DNA of 64,000 nucleotides from UBA2030 sp049969475. Lineage in GTDB: Bacteria; Bacteroidota; Bacteroidia; Bacteroidales; TTA-H9. The position numbers and the translations under genes are program-made. The notes under the pieces were generated by a model. The model had not been told where the DNA came from, did no database searches, and was given only the letters and a program-made list of their open reading frames with translations. The stretch covers positions 62,001-126,000 of the forward strand of contig JBMFOU010000003.1 in NCBI GenBank assembly GCA_049969475.1. The letters run 5' to 3'. Shown here piece after piece: positions 1 to 9,520 of this stretch (position 1 is the stretch's first letter; each line of letters begins with the position of its first letter).

Positions 1-1566
1 CACCCTGAACAGAGGTGTTTGCAGTATATACAAATGTCCCGCCCTTACCAGATCGGGGAAAAACTGAAGGAAAAAAGTAAGCATGAGCAGGCGGATATGC
101 ATACCGTCCACATCGGCATCGGTAGCCAGAACGATCTGGTTGTAGCGCAGGTTTTCAAGTCCCTCCTCAATATCGAGCGCAGCCTGCAGCAGGTTGAATT
201 CTTCGTTTTCGTAAACTACTTTTTTCGAAAGCCCGTAACAGTTGAGAGGTTTGCCTTTAAGGCTAAAGACGGCCTGGGTATTTACATCACGGCTTTTAGT
301 GATGGAGCCACTGGCCGAGTCGCCCTCGGTGATGAATAGGGTGGACTCGAGTTTGCGGGGGTCGTTGCTGTTATAATGAATTCGGCAGTCTCGTAGTTTT
401 TTATTGTGAAGGCTCACTTTTTTGGCGCTTTCGCGGGCTGCTTTTTTTATTCCTGCCAGTTCTTTGCGTTCCTTTTCACTCTGCAGAATCTTGCGTTGCA
501 TGGCCTCAGCAGTCTCGGGGTGCATGTGCAGGTAGTCGTCGAGCTGTTTTTTAATTACATCCAACACATATTTGCTGATACTCACCCCAGTGTCAGACAT
601 GGTAGTAGATCCGAGGCGCGTCTTGGTCTGCGATTCGAAAACGGGCTCCTGTATCTTGATACTAATGGCAGCGATGAGGCCCGTGCGAATATCGGAGGTG
701 TCGTAGTCTTTCTTGAAAAATTCGCGGATGGTTTTAACAAAAGCTTCGCGAAACGCCTGCTGATGCGTGCCTCCCTGGGTAGTATGCTGACCGTTGACAA
801 ACGAGTAATATTCCTCTCCATAATGCGCAGTGCCATGGGTAAAGGCACATTCGAGGTCCTCGTCGCGGATATGGATGATAGGATACAGCGGTTCACCTTC
901 CATGTTTACCTCCAACAAGTCCACCAACCCATTTTTAGAATGCATCTTCTGCCCGTTAAAGATCAGGGTGAGGCCCTGGTTGAGGTAAGCGTAGTTCCAG
1001 AGCTGCCTCTCGACGTATTCATTAAGAAAGTGATATTTCCCAAAAATTTCTTCATCGGGAATGAAGCTTACAATAGTCCCCGGCCTAAGCTCGCAAGGCA
1101 TGTTTTCTTCATGTACCAATACCCCTTTTCTGAATTCTGCAATATGTGTGCGACCTTCTCTAATGCTCTGAATTCTAAACCAGGAAGATAAAGCATTTAC
1201 TGCCTTGCTCCCAACCCCATTGAGCCCCACAGATTTTTTAAAAACCTTGCTGTCGTATTTTGCTCCGGTGTTGATTTTAGAAACACATTCCACCACTTTG
1301 CCCAGAGGAATGCCCCTACCATAGTCTCTCACAGTAACCTTTCGATCCTGTATGGTAACCTCTATGGTTTTACCATAGCCCATGATAAATTCATCGATGG
1401 AATTGTCGATTACTTCCTTGAGTAAAACATAGATACCATCGTCGTGCGAGGCCCCGTCGCCCAGTTTTCCAATATACATTCCAGGCCGCAAACGGATGTG
1501 TTCATTCCATTCGAGTGAACGTATCGTACTATCATCATAAACGACGGTTTCCTTTACCGGATCCAT
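1..1566 (-). CDS. parE: DNA topoisomerase IV subunit B (ParE), 3' end outside window
   Basis: ATPase and Toprim subunit of the type II topoisomerase that decatenates replicated chromosomes. The ATG at 1566 opens a frame that stays open for 522 codons to the left edge, so the C-terminal part of the Toprim region and the ParC-binding end are missing (the family is usually 620-650 aa). GHKL ATPase motifs are visible: EVIDNS at about 51-56, then GRGIP and NGVGSKAVNAL. The Toprim motifs EGDSA (about 414) and DADVDG (about 483) follow. I prefer ParE to GyrB because of the length and the early RLRPGMYIG context, but this is a family-level judgement. A -7 box lies just upstream at 1583-1590. The divergent neighbour is a GH92 enzyme with no functional link. 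In this phylum parC usually follows parE, which would be off the left edge. Confidence 0.93.
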   Translation of the reverse strand, partial: MDPVKETVVYDDSTIRSLEWNEHIRLRPGMYIGKLGDGASHDDGIYVLLKEVIDNSIDEFIMGYGKTIEVTIQDRKVTVRDYGRGIPLGKVVECVSKINTGAKYDSKVFKKSVGLNGVGSKAVNALSSWFRIQSIREGRTHIAEFRKGVLVHEENMPCELRPGTIVSFIPDEEIFGKYHFLNEYVERQLWNYAYLNQGLTLIFNGQKMHSKNGLVDLLEVNMEGEPLYPIIHIRDEDLECAFTHGTAHYGEEYYSFVNGQHTTQGGTHQQAFREAFVKTIREFFKKDYDTSDIRTGLIAAISIKIQEPVFESQTKTRLGSTTMSDTGVSISKYVLDVIKKQLDDYLHMHPETAEAMQRKILQSEKERKELAGIKKAARESAKKVSLHNKKLRDCRIHYNSNDPRKLESTLFITEGDSASGSITKSRDVNTQAVFSLKGKPLNCYGLSKKVVYENEEFNLLQAALDIEEGLENLRYNQIVLATDADVDGMHIRLLMLTFFLQFFPDLVRAGHLYILQTPLFRV

Positions 1567-1582
1567 AGGTACACTTTTGATG

Positions 1583-1590
1583 CAAAATTA
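1583..1590 (-). promoter_or_regulatory. -7 promoter box for parE
   Basis: Minus-strand TAATTTTG matches the Bacteroidota -7 consensus TAnnTTTG, 17 nt before the parE ATG. No clear TTG at the -33 position was found, so only half of the promoter is supported. Confidence 0.5.
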
Positions 1591-1685
1591 CTGGGAATAG
1601 CCCAATGAGGGGCAGGCCTGGTTCAATTTTTCCAATATTTGCTGCCGTAGTAGTATTTTGCCAAATTTGCAACAAATCCATATCC

Positions 1686-3977
1686 ATGCGAAGTTTTACG
1701 TTGATAATCATTTTCTGGATGGCTCAGGCCTACCTCTGGGCACAAGGCAATTCGCGGTATGTGAACCCTTTTATTGGCACCGACCATATGGGACACACCT
1801 TTCCCGGACCCAGCCTGCCCTGGGGGTTTGTGCAACTGAGTCCTGATACTGACACGGTTCCTTATTCCACCGGGGATGGATATAATCCTAAAGTGTACGA
1901 ATATTGTGCGGGTTATCAGTATAAAGACCCCACCATTGTGGGTTTTAGTCATACCCACATGCATGGGACGGGGCATTCAGATCTGGGAGATTTTTTACTC
2001 ATGCCTGGAATGGGACGTGTAAAACTTCATCCGGGTACGGCCAGTAATCCCGATGCCGGGTATCGTAGCCGCTACGACAAATCTTCCGAAAGGGCTGAAG
2101 CCGGTTACTATTCAGTTTTTTTGAAAGATTATGGGGTGCAGGCGGAGCTTACCACAACCCTTAGAACCGGGGTACACCGCTATACCTGGAACACCGACGG
2201 TGAAAAATGGGTCTTGCTTGACATGGTTCACGGGATTTACAACTATGAAGGGAAGGTTGTGTGGAGTTCCTTACGGGTGATTAATGATACTTTAGTTACA
2301 GGCTACCGACAGACCAATGGCTGGGCCCGCCAGCGCTACATTTATTTTGCCATGAGTTTTTCCCGGCCTTTCACTTCTTATTCTTTGTTGAATGAAGACC
2401 GGGAAATCTATGGTGGTTTCTGGCGTCGCTGGAAAATGGATGAAAATTTTCCGGAAAGAAGTGGTAAAAAACTTAAAGCCGTATTTAGATTCGACCTTTT
2501 GGCCGGGCAACCCCTGATCGTGAAAATGGCCCTTTCTGGGGTTAGTTGCGAGGGTGCTTTAAAAAATCTTACAGCTGAGGCTTCTCCTTATAGTTTTGAT
2601 GAAATACGCAATCAGGCACGGCAGGCCTGGGATATCGAGCTCGATCGGTTAAGTGTGCAGGCCTCCGAGAACGACAAGGTCATCTTTTACACCGCGCTCT
2701 ATCATTCCATGCTCACACCCAATGTATATCAGGATGTAGACGGACGCTACCGGGGCCTCGACGGAGAGGTGCACCAGGCCGAGGGATATACGAATTACAC
2801 GGTTTTCTCACTCTGGGATACTTTTCGCAGCCTTCATCCCCTGATGGTGTTGCTGAAACCTGCTTTGACGAATGATTTTATAAATAGTATGTTGGCTCAT
2901 GCCCGTCAGAGTGTTCATGGTCTGTTGCCTGTTTGGTCGCACCAGGCCAACGATAATTGGTGCATGACTGGGTATCATGCACTACCTGTTATTTCCGATG
3001 CATGGATGAAGGGCATTCGGGGCTTTGATGGACCCGAGGCACTGAAAGCCATGACACAATCAGCAACCTATAAACTATACGAAGGGCTGGAAGAATATAT
3101 GCGACAGGGGTATATTTCGGCTCAAACTTCAGGAGTATCGGTTTCTACTACACTTGAATATGCCTACGACGACTGGACTTTGGCCCGAATGGCTGAATCG
3201 TTGGGTAATGACAGCCTGACCAGGTTTTTTTACGCCCGATCGAAGAATTATAGGAACGTCTTTGATTATGAAACCAGATTTATGCGGCCCAAGCTGCGAA
3301 ACGGACATTTTGTAAAAAATTTCGATCCCCTCGATACCCATCAACAGGGCTTTATTGAGGGAAATGCCTGGACGTACTCCCTTTTTGTACCTCACGATCC
3401 GCAAGGCCTTATGGATTTAATGGGAGGAGAGGAAAGGCTCGTTCAGCGCCTCGATAGTCTCTTCTCGGTAAATCTTCCCGAAAAGTACTATGCTAATACG
3501 GAAGATATTGACAAAGTGGGTATTATGGGAAATTATGTGCACGGCAACGAGCCGGGGCATCATATTCCTTATTTGTACAACTTTACCCATCAACCTTGGA
3601 AAACGGGAGAAAGGGTGGAACAAATTGTATCCACCTTCTATCGCAATGCGCCCGATGGGCTCTGTGGAAACGATGACTGCGGACAGATGTCGGCCTGGTA
3701 TATTTTTAGTGTTATGGGTTTTTATCCCTTCTGCCCAGGAAGCGAGGAATACACTTTAGGAAAACCCATGTATGATAAACTCAGCCTAAAGCTGGAAAAT
3801 GGGAAAAATGTGAATATTCAGGTAAAAAATCGTTCAAAACGAAATAAATACGTGCAGGAGGTGTGGGTGAATGGGCAAAAAATTCAGCGGCCTTTCATTC
3901 GGCATTCCGACCTAAAGGACGGAGCAGAGATCATTTTCGTCATGGGTAGCCAACCCATTAATTTCGGGCTTCATTGA
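1686..3977 (+). CDS. GH92 family alpha-mannosidase, secreted
   Basis: Calcium-dependent exo-alpha-mannosidase family acting on mannan or N-glycan side chains. I start at the ATG at 1686, not at an upstream in-frame start at 1605, because 1686 begins a clean signal peptide (MRSFTLIIIF then a small-residue AQA/WAQ site), giving 763 aa, normal for GH92. The N-terminal beta-sandwich begins at YVNPFIGTD. The (alpha/alpha)6 catalytic domain carries HGNEPGHHIPY with the likely catalytic acid Glu622, and GNDDCGQMSAWY with the likely base and metal-associated Asp663/Asp664, as in characterised family members. There is no lipobox and no T9SS tail, so it is probably periplasmic. No SusC/SusD or other glycosidase genes flank it, so this is a lone enzyme and not part of a polysaccharide utilisation locus. 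The linkage specificity cannot be read from the sequence. Confidence 0.92.
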   Translation: MRSFTLIIIFWMAQAYLWAQGNSRYVNPFIGTDHMGHTFPGPSLPWGFVQLSPDTDTVPYSTGDGYNPKVYEYCAGYQYKDPTIVGFSHTHMHGTGHSDLGDFLLMPGMGRVKLHPGTASNPDAGYRSRYDKSSERAEAGYYSVFLKDYGVQAELTTTLRTGVHRYTWNTDGEKWVLLDMVHGIYNYEGKVVWSSLRVINDTLVTGYRQTNGWARQRYIYFAMSFSRPFTSYSLLNEDREIYGGFWRRWKMDENFPERSGKKLKAVFRFDLLAGQPLIVKMALSGVSCEGALKNLTAEASPYSFDEIRNQARQAWDIELDRLSVQASENDKVIFYTALYHSMLTPNVYQDVDGRYRGLDGEVHQAEGYTNYTVFSLWDTFRSLHPLMVLLKPALTNDFINSMLAHARQSVHGLLPVWSHQANDNWCMTGYHALPVISDAWMKGIRGFDGPEALKAMTQSATYKLYEGLEEYMRQGYISAQTSGVSVSTTLEYAYDDWTLARMAESLGNDSLTRFFYARSKNYRNVFDYETRFMRPKLRNGHFVKNFDPLDTHQQGFIEGNAWTYSLFVPHDPQGLMDLMGGEERLVQRLDSLFSVNLPEKYYANTEDIDKVGIMGNYVHGNEPGHHIPYLYNFTHQPWKTGERVEQIVSTFYRNAPDGLCGNDDCGQMSAWYIFSVMGFYPFCPGSEEYTLGKPMYDKLSLKLENGKNVNIQVKNRSKRNKYVQEVWVNGQKIQRPFIRHSDLKDGAEIIFVMGSQPINFGLH

Positions 3978-3979
3978 GT

Positions 3980-3987
3980 TATTTTTG
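3980..3987 (+). promoter_or_regulatory. -7 promoter box for radC
   Basis: TATTTTTG matches TAnnTTTG, sits directly after the GH92 stop codon and 17 nt before the radC ATG. No -33 TTG at the right spacing. Confidence 0.45.
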
Positions 3988-4004
3988 TAATAAAGCAAAA
4001 GGCT

Positions 4005-4706
4005 ATGGCTAAAAAAGAGGGTAAAGGTATTCACAGCTGGGCAGAAGACGATAGGCCAAGGGAGAAAATGCTAAAAGTAGGAGCCGGAGCTCTAAGTAAT
4101 GCCGAGTTGCTGGCCCTCCTCATACATTCCGGGAATGTTGAGGAGAATGCTATAGAGCTTTCGAAGCGTATTCTCAAAGATAGTGGTGATTCGCTCATAG
4201 AACTGAGCCGCCTCGAGGTGAACGACCTTATGCGACGCTATCGGGGTATAGGACTGGCTAAAGCAGTAACCATAAAGGCTGCGCTGGAGCTGGGTCGGCG
4301 CAGGCGAGCCGAAGAACCTCGTCAGAAAGCCCGTATTACATCCAGTCTTGAGGCCTATGAGCTTTTTCAGCAATACCTGGAAGACCGTAACGAGGAGCAT
4401 TTCTACGTGCTATTTCTCAATAAGGCTAACGAACCCCTGGGAGAACCAGAAGAAATTGGAAAAGGAGGAATGGAAGGTACCGTAGTGGATCCCAAGGTTA
4501 TCATGCGGTTAGCGCTCGAGAAAAGAGCGGTCAATCTCATTCTGGCTCACAACCATCCCAGCGGTAACCTGCAACCCAGTCCTGCCGATGAGAGGCTGAC
4601 TCAAAAACTTAAACAGGCCGGACAATTTCTCGACATTCAGGTGCTCGACCATTTAATTATCGGAAAAAACAAATATTACAGCTTCGCTGACCACGGAAGC
4701 ATGTAG
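4005..4706 (+). CDS. radC: RadC family JAB1/MPN domain protein
   Basis: A 233-aa protein with the RadC layout. The N-terminal helix-hairpin-helix region (LSNAELLALLI, about 28-38, and the RGIGLAKA turn near 80) is followed by a JAMM-type metalloprotease fold. The zinc-binding set HNHPSG...D is intact: His182, His184 and Asp195. The family is historically labelled a DNA repair protein but its true biochemical role is not settled. A -7 box lies in the short gap after the GH92 gene, so it probably has its own transcript. It is convergent with cstA, with only 8 nt between the stop codons and no obvious terminator hairpin. Confidence 0.93.
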   Translation: MAKKEGKGIHSWAEDDRPREKMLKVGAGALSNAELLALLIHSGNVEENAIELSKRILKDSGDSLIELSRLEVNDLMRRYRGIGLAKAVTIKAALELGRRRRAEEPRQKARITSSLEAYELFQQYLEDRNEEHFYVLFLNKANEPLGEPEEIGKGGMEGTVVDPKVIMRLALEKRAVNLILAHNHPSGNLQPSPADERLTQKLKQAGQFLDIQVLDHLIIGKNKYYSFADHGSM

Positions 4707-4714
4707 CCCTCAAA

Positions 4715-6163
4715 TCAATAATGAAGCGAAGAGGGTCTGAGCCGGCGCATAAAATAGCCGAAATAAAGCGTGATGAATATTGTGGCAATGCCCATTAGAA
4801 TCAATGCAGTATCGGAGCTAAGGCCAAAGCCTATGGGAGCCATCAGAATGTAGGCGGTTACCACAGTAGTCATAAAGATGGCCGGGAGACCTGCCAAAAA
4901 GTAAGCCTTCCTTTCTCTGTACAGATAAACAGTTATGGCCCAGAGAACGATGGTGGCCAGGGTCTGATTGGCCCATGCCATGTAACGCCAGATGATTTCG
5001 AATTTGAAAAGAGTGAGACTTACTCCGATAATGAATAAGGGGACACTGATTATAATCCGGTGGCTGATTTTTTTCTGAGAAAGGTTTAAAAAGTCGGCTA
5101 CTATGAGTCGGGCTGAGCGAAAGGCGGTATCGCCCGAGGTGATTGGTGCAGCAACCACCCCCAGGATGGCCAGCAAACCTCCAAATTTTCCCAACAGTGT
5201 AAGAGAAATCTCATTTACAATAGAAGCCGGGTTTTTTTGCGCCACAGCCTCGTTGAGTCCTTTCACGGATCCAAAGAAAGCCATGGCAATGGCCGCCCAT
5301 ATCATAGCTACCAGTCCTTCGGTAATCATGGCACCATAAAATACCCTCACCCCATATTTTTCGTTGGTTAGGCAACGGGCCATCAAAGGAGCCTGTGTAC
5401 TGTGGAAACCCGATATGGCACCGCATGCAATGGTGATAAACAGCATGGGAAAAATAGGATTGGCTGCAGCATTGCTTTTCATGTTGATGAAATGGGAGGG
5501 AACTGCCTCGGGAATATTAACCAAGTAGCCCTCCATCATCATTCCCGCCAGAATTCCAACGGCCATGATGAGCATGGCAAGGCCAAATAAAGGATAGATT
5601 CTTCCAATAATTTTATCGATGGGCAACAGGGTGGCGAATATATAGTAAACCACTATTATGCTTGCCCAAAACACCGTTTGCGAGATAATTCCCTGGCCTT
5701 TCCAAAAACCTGCGAGAATTTCAGCCGGGCCGGTGATAAATACCGCTCCCACCAGTATCATAAGCAGTACGGTAAAGGCCCGCATAAATTGACGAAAACC
5801 GTTGCCCAGATATTGTCCTACAATTTCAGGGATACTGCGGCCCTGGTTGCGCATGGATAGCATTCCACTGAAATAATCATGAATGCCTCCAATAAATACC
5901 GCACCCAATGCAATCCAGATGAATGCCACCGGTCCATAGGTGGCTCCCAGAATGGCACCAAAAATGGGGCCCAGGCCGGCAATATTCAGAAATTCTATAA
6001 GAAATGCTTTTTTCCAGTTGATGGGAACAAAGTCAACTCCATCGGCTAAGGTGGTGGCTGGAGTAGCCCGCGAGGCATCTGCTCCCAGAAGCCTTCCGGC
6101 CAAACGCCCATACAATAAATACCCGGCCAATAATATTCCTAATCCTACAAAAAAGCTTATCAT
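4715..6163 (-). CDS. cstA: CstA-like carbon starvation / pyruvate or peptide transporter, short form
   Basis: Polytopic inner-membrane protein of 482 aa with the CstA signature regions (HDYFSGMLSMRNQGRS, the FHSTQAP region, and SGDTAFRSARL). CstA proteins are linked to peptide uptake under carbon starvation and, in E. coli, to pyruvate uptake. E. coli CstA is about 700 aa; this short form lacks the long C-terminal extension, a common variant in Bacteroidota. About 13 hydrophobic segments can be counted. The start ATG at 6163 is followed by a hydrophobic helix (MISFFVGLGILL). It lies downstream of yjbQ on the same strand with its own -7 box at 6183-6190. Substrate is not predictable from the sequence. 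Confidence 0.88.
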   Translation of the reverse strand: MISFFVGLGILLAGYLLYGRLAGRLLGADASRATPATTLADGVDFVPINWKKAFLIEFLNIAGLGPIFGAILGATYGPVAFIWIALGAVFIGGIHDYFSGMLSMRNQGRSIPEIVGQYLGNGFRQFMRAFTVLLMILVGAVFITGPAEILAGFWKGQGIISQTVFWASIIVVYYIFATLLPIDKIIGRIYPLFGLAMLIMAVGILAGMMMEGYLVNIPEAVPSHFINMKSNAAANPIFPMLFITIACGAISGFHSTQAPLMARCLTNEKYGVRVFYGAMITEGLVAMIWAAIAMAFFGSVKGLNEAVAQKNPASIVNEISLTLLGKFGGLLAILGVVAAPITSGDTAFRSARLIVADFLNLSQKKISHRIIISVPLFIIGVSLTLFKFEIIWRYMAWANQTLATIVLWAITVYLYRERKAYFLAGLPAIFMTTVVTAYILMAPIGFGLSSDTALILMGIATIFITLYFGYFMRRLRPSSLHY

Positions 6164-6182
6164 GGTTGGTCGCTTTTTCTCG

Positions 6183-6190
6183 CAAAAATA
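6183..6190 (-). promoter_or_regulatory. -7 promoter box for cstA
   Basis: Minus-strand TATTTTTG, 19 nt upstream of the cstA ATG, within an AT-rich gap. The -33 element is not convincing. Confidence 0.4.
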
Positions 6191-6206
6191 GTTTTTTTAT
6201 AAATTT

Positions 6207-6620
6207 TTATTCTCCCATTATTGTGCATACCAGGATACGGCGTCCGGCCCCGCTTCTGAATTCACAAAGATAAATACCCTGCCAGGTGCCTAGGCCGGGT
6301 TTCCCGTTTACAATGGGAATACTCAGGGAGTTGCCTGTGACGACTGTTTTAAAATGAGCCGGCATATCGTCGGGGCCTTCAAGGGTATGCCGGTAGGCTG
6401 GTAGCATGTAAGGCGCCAGCCTCTCGTAAAGCACTTCCATATCGTGCCTAACATCGGGGTCATAATTTTCGTTGATGGCCAGGGCGGCAGAAGTGTGTTG
6501 CAGGAAAAGATGAATTACACCCCGTCGGGGTAGCCTTTCAATGTCTTTGAATACCTCTTCTGTAATTAGGTGAATACCTTTAGGATATTCGGGCAGATGA
6601 ATTATGTATTGGCTAATCAC
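6207..6620 (-). CDS. YjbQ/UPF0047 family protein
   Basis: A 137-aa single-domain protein of the YjbQ family (secondary thiamine-phosphate synthase annotation). Recognisable motifs are LQHTSAALAINENYDPDVR (about 41-59), the YRHTLEGPDDMPAH segment (about 76-89) and GTWQGIYLCEF with GRRILV at the C-terminus. Some family members complement thiamine-phosphate synthase mutants when overproduced, but the physiological role is unknown. The neighbours (cstA, gltA) give no clue. The length is normal for the family. Confidence 0.93.
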   Translation of the reverse strand: MISQYIIHLPEYPKGIHLITEEVFKDIERLPRRGVIHLFLQHTSAALAINENYDPDVRHDMEVLYERLAPYMLPAYRHTLEGPDDMPAHFKTVVTGNSLSIPIVNGKPGLGTWQGIYLCEFRSGAGRRILVCTIMGE

Positions 6621-6707
6621 GGGTAGCAGGTTATTATTTCGAAAATTATCGTGAAATTAAAAAGTAAATTAATGCACTGGGTTTAAGGGCTGTCGTTTTG
6701 CTAATTA

Positions 6708-6746
6708 ATAAATAAAAGAGGCTGCCCTGTTATGAGACAGCCTCAA
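6708..6746 (-). terminator. Rho-independent terminator of gltA
   Basis: On the minus strand GAGGCTG (6744-6738) pairs with CAGCCTC (6724-6718) around a 13-nt loop and is followed by TTTTATTTATT. It lies just past the gltA stop. Its stem resembles the gdhA terminator at 42182-42220. Confidence 0.85.
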
Positions 6747-6767
6747 GGTTATAGTAACTAGAAGGTA

Positions 6768-8099
6768 TTATTCCGAAACCAGGTCTTCGGGTTTGAGTAT
6801 GCCAAAAGCAATCTGTTCGAGCATTTCGGTGGTTACCGATTTGGGGCGTTCGAGCGGATAGCCCAGGGCCCGGTCCCAAATGAGATTGGCTGAAATGCCA
6901 ATACTGCGACCTACGCCGAAAAGTACTGTATAAAAGTCAAATTCTTTAATGCCGTAATGCCATTGAATAACTCCGGTCTGAGCATCAAGATTGGGCCAGG
7001 GGTTTTTTGCTTTACCCTGCTCCATGAGGATAGGAGGAACTACCTTGTAGAGTAAATCGACATATTTAAAAACAGGGTCTTTGGGCAAGTGTTTAAGGCA
7101 GAATTCACGCTGGATGGTATAACGGGGGTCAGTCTTGCGCAAAACAGCATGACCATAACCCGGAATTACCTGACCGCTGTGAAGGGTATCCCACACATAT
7201 TGTTTAACCTCTTCTTCCGTAGGAATTTCATCATTCATTTTACTCTTGAAATTAAGAATCCAGCGCAGTACTTCCTGGTTGGCCAGTCCGTGCAAGGGGC
7301 CTGCCAGCCCATTCACCATAGCTGCAATAGAAAGATAAACGTCGGCCAGAGAGCTTCCCACTAAATGGGCCGTATGGGCGCTCACATTACCGCTTTCATG
7401 GTCAGCATGGATGATGAAATTCATTCGCGAAACATCATCATAAGGAGCTGGTATACCCATCATATGAGCAAAATTAGCTCCGAAATCGAGATAGGGATTG
7501 GACTGGATGCGCTTACCGTCGCGATAGAGCTTGGCATAGATGTAGGTGGCCACCTCGGGCAGCTTGGCCAGCAGATTAAGGGCATCTTCGTAGGTGGGAT
7601 CCCAGTAGTCGTTTTTATTTAGACCTGCTGCATACTTTTTGGCAAAGAAAGACTCCCTCTGCATGGTGGTAATAGCAGCCGAAAATATAGTCATGGGATG
7701 GCTACAGCAAGGGAACGAATCAATTACTTCATAAACATAGCGGGGAAGAATGCGTCGTTTGTTGAATTCGTCCAACACTTCGCCTACCTCGCTTTCCGAG
7801 GGGATATCCCCCGTAAGCAAAAGATAGAACAATCCTTCCACATAAGGCATTTCTGCTCCCTTAGGTTTGGGTAATTTTTCAAAAACCTCATGGAGGGTGT
7901 AACCTCTGTAGCGGATTCCCTCGTTGGGGTCAAGATAAGAAATGTCGGTCACAAGGCTCTTGATCCCCCTCATGCCACCAATGATTTGCCCAATGGTTAC
8001 TTTGTCTACGACTACATGTCCGTATTCATGCAGTAGGCGCTGTGTGCGTGGCCGCCACATTTCAATTTTTTGGTAGAGTTTCTCTTTGAGTTTGGTCAT
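6768..8099 (-). CDS. gltA: Citrate synthase, eukaryote-like type
   Basis: Condenses oxaloacetate and acetyl-CoA to citrate. The 443-aa protein has the citrate synthase active-site regions HADHESGNVSAH, PGYGHAVLRKTDPRY and GVGRSIG. It resembles the mitochondrial type (PGYGHAVLRKTDPRY is characteristic) more than the hexameric NADH-regulated type of enterics. It starts 25 nt after the icd stop and ends in a strong hairpin, so icd-gltA is very likely a two-gene operon. In Bacteroides aconitase is part of the same cluster; no aconitase gene is adjacent here. The start is preceded by an AT-rich gap without a Shine-Dalgarno, usual for the phylum. Confidence 0.96.
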   Translation of the reverse strand: MTKLKEKLYQKIEMWRPRTQRLLHEYGHVVVDKVTIGQIIGGMRGIKSLVTDISYLDPNEGIRYRGYTLHEVFEKLPKPKGAEMPYVEGLFYLLLTGDIPSESEVGEVLDEFNKRRILPRYVYEVIDSFPCCSHPMTIFSAAITTMQRESFFAKKYAAGLNKNDYWDPTYEDALNLLAKLPEVATYIYAKLYRDGKRIQSNPYLDFGANFAHMMGIPAPYDDVSRMNFIIHADHESGNVSAHTAHLVGSSLADVYLSIAAMVNGLAGPLHGLANQEVLRWILNFKSKMNDEIPTEEEVKQYVWDTLHSGQVIPGYGHAVLRKTDPRYTIQREFCLKHLPKDPVFKYVDLLYKVVPPILMEQGKAKNPWPNLDAQTGVIQWHYGIKEFDFYTVLFGVGRSIGISANLIWDRALGYPLERPKSVTTEMLEQIAFGILKPEDLVSE

Positions 8100-8124
8100 A
8101 ATTATATTATTTTAGTGTTGGCTT

Positions 8125-9360
8125 TTAGTCGTTTTGGAGTGAGAGCCTACTTTTCAAATTTTTCTCGATGGCGGCAAGAAAATCCTCGGTATAGAGGTAA
8201 TGTTCGGGTCGGAGGTTTTCTCCGTGAACGAGCACAGCCAGATCTTTAGTCATCAGACCCAATTCAACGGTTTGAATGACAGATTCTTCCAGCGTTTCAC
8301 AAAATTTTTGTAATTCGGCATTATTGTCAAGCCTTGCCCTGTGCATCAGACCGCGGGTCCAGGCAAAGATGCTGGCAATGGGGTTGGTAGAAGTGGGCTT
8401 TCCTTTCTGATATTCCCTATAATGCCGGGTTACTGTACCATGAGCAGCCTCAGCTTCCACGGTTTGCCCGTCAGGGGTGATGAGCACCGAGGTCATTAGC
8501 CCCAGGGAGCCGAAGCCCTGGGCCAGGGTATCGCTCTGAACGTCGCCATCATAGTTTTTGCAGGCCCATACAAAACCTCCTTCCCATTTCAGGGCTGCAG
8601 CTACCATGTCGTCAATCAGGCGATGTTCGTAAGTAATGCCCAATTCCCTGAATGTATTTATATAGTGATTTTCAAATACCTCCTGGAAAATATCCTTAAA
8701 TCTTCCGTCGTATTTCTTGAGAATGGTGTTTTTGGTGCTGAGGTAAAGCGGCCATTTTTTCTGGATAGCCATGTTGAAACAGGCATGGGCAAAGCCCCGA
8801 ATCGATTCATCGGTGTTGTACATCGCGAGGGCTACGCCGTCACCTTCAAAATCGTGTACCTCGTAGGTCTGGGGTTGACCATTTTCGGGTGTAAAAGTGA
8901 TGGTAAGCTTGCCTTTACCTTTAACCAGAATATCCGTAGCTCTGTACTGGTCGCCGTATGCATGGCGGCCGATGACCATGGGTTTTTTCCAATGGGGAAC
9001 CAGACGGGGAATGTTGCGAATGATGATGGGTTCGCGAAAAACAGTCCCATTTAAGATATTGCGTATGGTTCCGTTGGGCGATTTCCACATCTTCTTTAGC
9101 CCGAATTCTTCCACCCGCGCCTCATCGGGGGTAATAGTGGCACATTTTATTCCTACATGATGTTTCAGAATGGCTTCGGCAGCTTCTACCGTAACCCGAT
9201 CTTCAGTAGCATCACGGTTCTGTATACTCAGATCGTAGTATTCGATAGGCAAATCAAGAAAGGGTATGATCAGCTTCTCTTTGATTAGTTTCCAGATGAC
9301 CCGGGTCATCTCGTCTCCATCGAGCTCTACCACAGCGTTTTTAACTGAAATTTTTTTCAT
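8125..9360 (-). CDS. icd: Isocitrate dehydrogenase, NADP-dependent, eukaryote-like type
   Basis: Oxidative decarboxylation of isocitrate to 2-oxoglutarate. The 411-aa protein has the homodimeric eukaryote-like pattern: LDGDEMTRVIW near the N-terminus, TITPDEARVEEF, SPNGTIRNILNGTVFREPI (substrate-binding serine and arginines), KWEGGFVWACKNYDGDVQSDTLAQGFGSLGLM with the metal-binding aspartates, and EAAHGTVTRHYR with the NADP-type cofactor loop. It is the first gene of the presumed icd-gltA operon. A -7 box sits about 45 nt upstream. Confidence 0.96.
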   Translation of the reverse strand: MKKISVKNAVVELDGDEMTRVIWKLIKEKLIIPFLDLPIEYYDLSIQNRDATEDRVTVEAAEAILKHHVGIKCATITPDEARVEEFGLKKMWKSPNGTIRNILNGTVFREPIIIRNIPRLVPHWKKPMVIGRHAYGDQYRATDILVKGKGKLTITFTPENGQPQTYEVHDFEGDGVALAMYNTDESIRGFAHACFNMAIQKKWPLYLSTKNTILKKYDGRFKDIFQEVFENHYINTFRELGITYEHRLIDDMVAAALKWEGGFVWACKNYDGDVQSDTLAQGFGSLGLMTSVLITPDGQTVEAEAAHGTVTRHYREYQKGKPTSTNPIASIFAWTRGLMHRARLDNNAELQKFCETLEESVIQTVELGLMTKDLAVLVHGENLRPEHYLYTEDFLAAIEKNLKSRLSLQND

Positions 9361-9405
9361 TATTTACAAGGAATATTTGTTTAATGTTTTTCAAATTTTC
9401 TTCTT

Positions 9406-9413
9406 CAAAATTA
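9406..9413 (-). promoter_or_regulatory. -7 promoter box for icd-gltA
   Basis: Minus-strand TAATTTTG about 45 nt upstream of the icd ATG in a very AT-rich intergenic region. No -33 TTG at 19-21 nt. Confidence 0.4.
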
Positions 9414-9520
9414 CATATTATTTCTATTATATATAACATACCGGCCAACTCAAAGTTTAAAATGTAACCTTAAGCATAAACTGACGTCGAAATAAGCAAA
9501 ACCCTTAAAATCAAAAAATC

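Noticed and set aside
406..1191. Plus-strand 261-codon frame across parE
   Set aside because: Antisense to conserved ParE sequence with both ATPase and Toprim motifs; the frame has no motif of its own.
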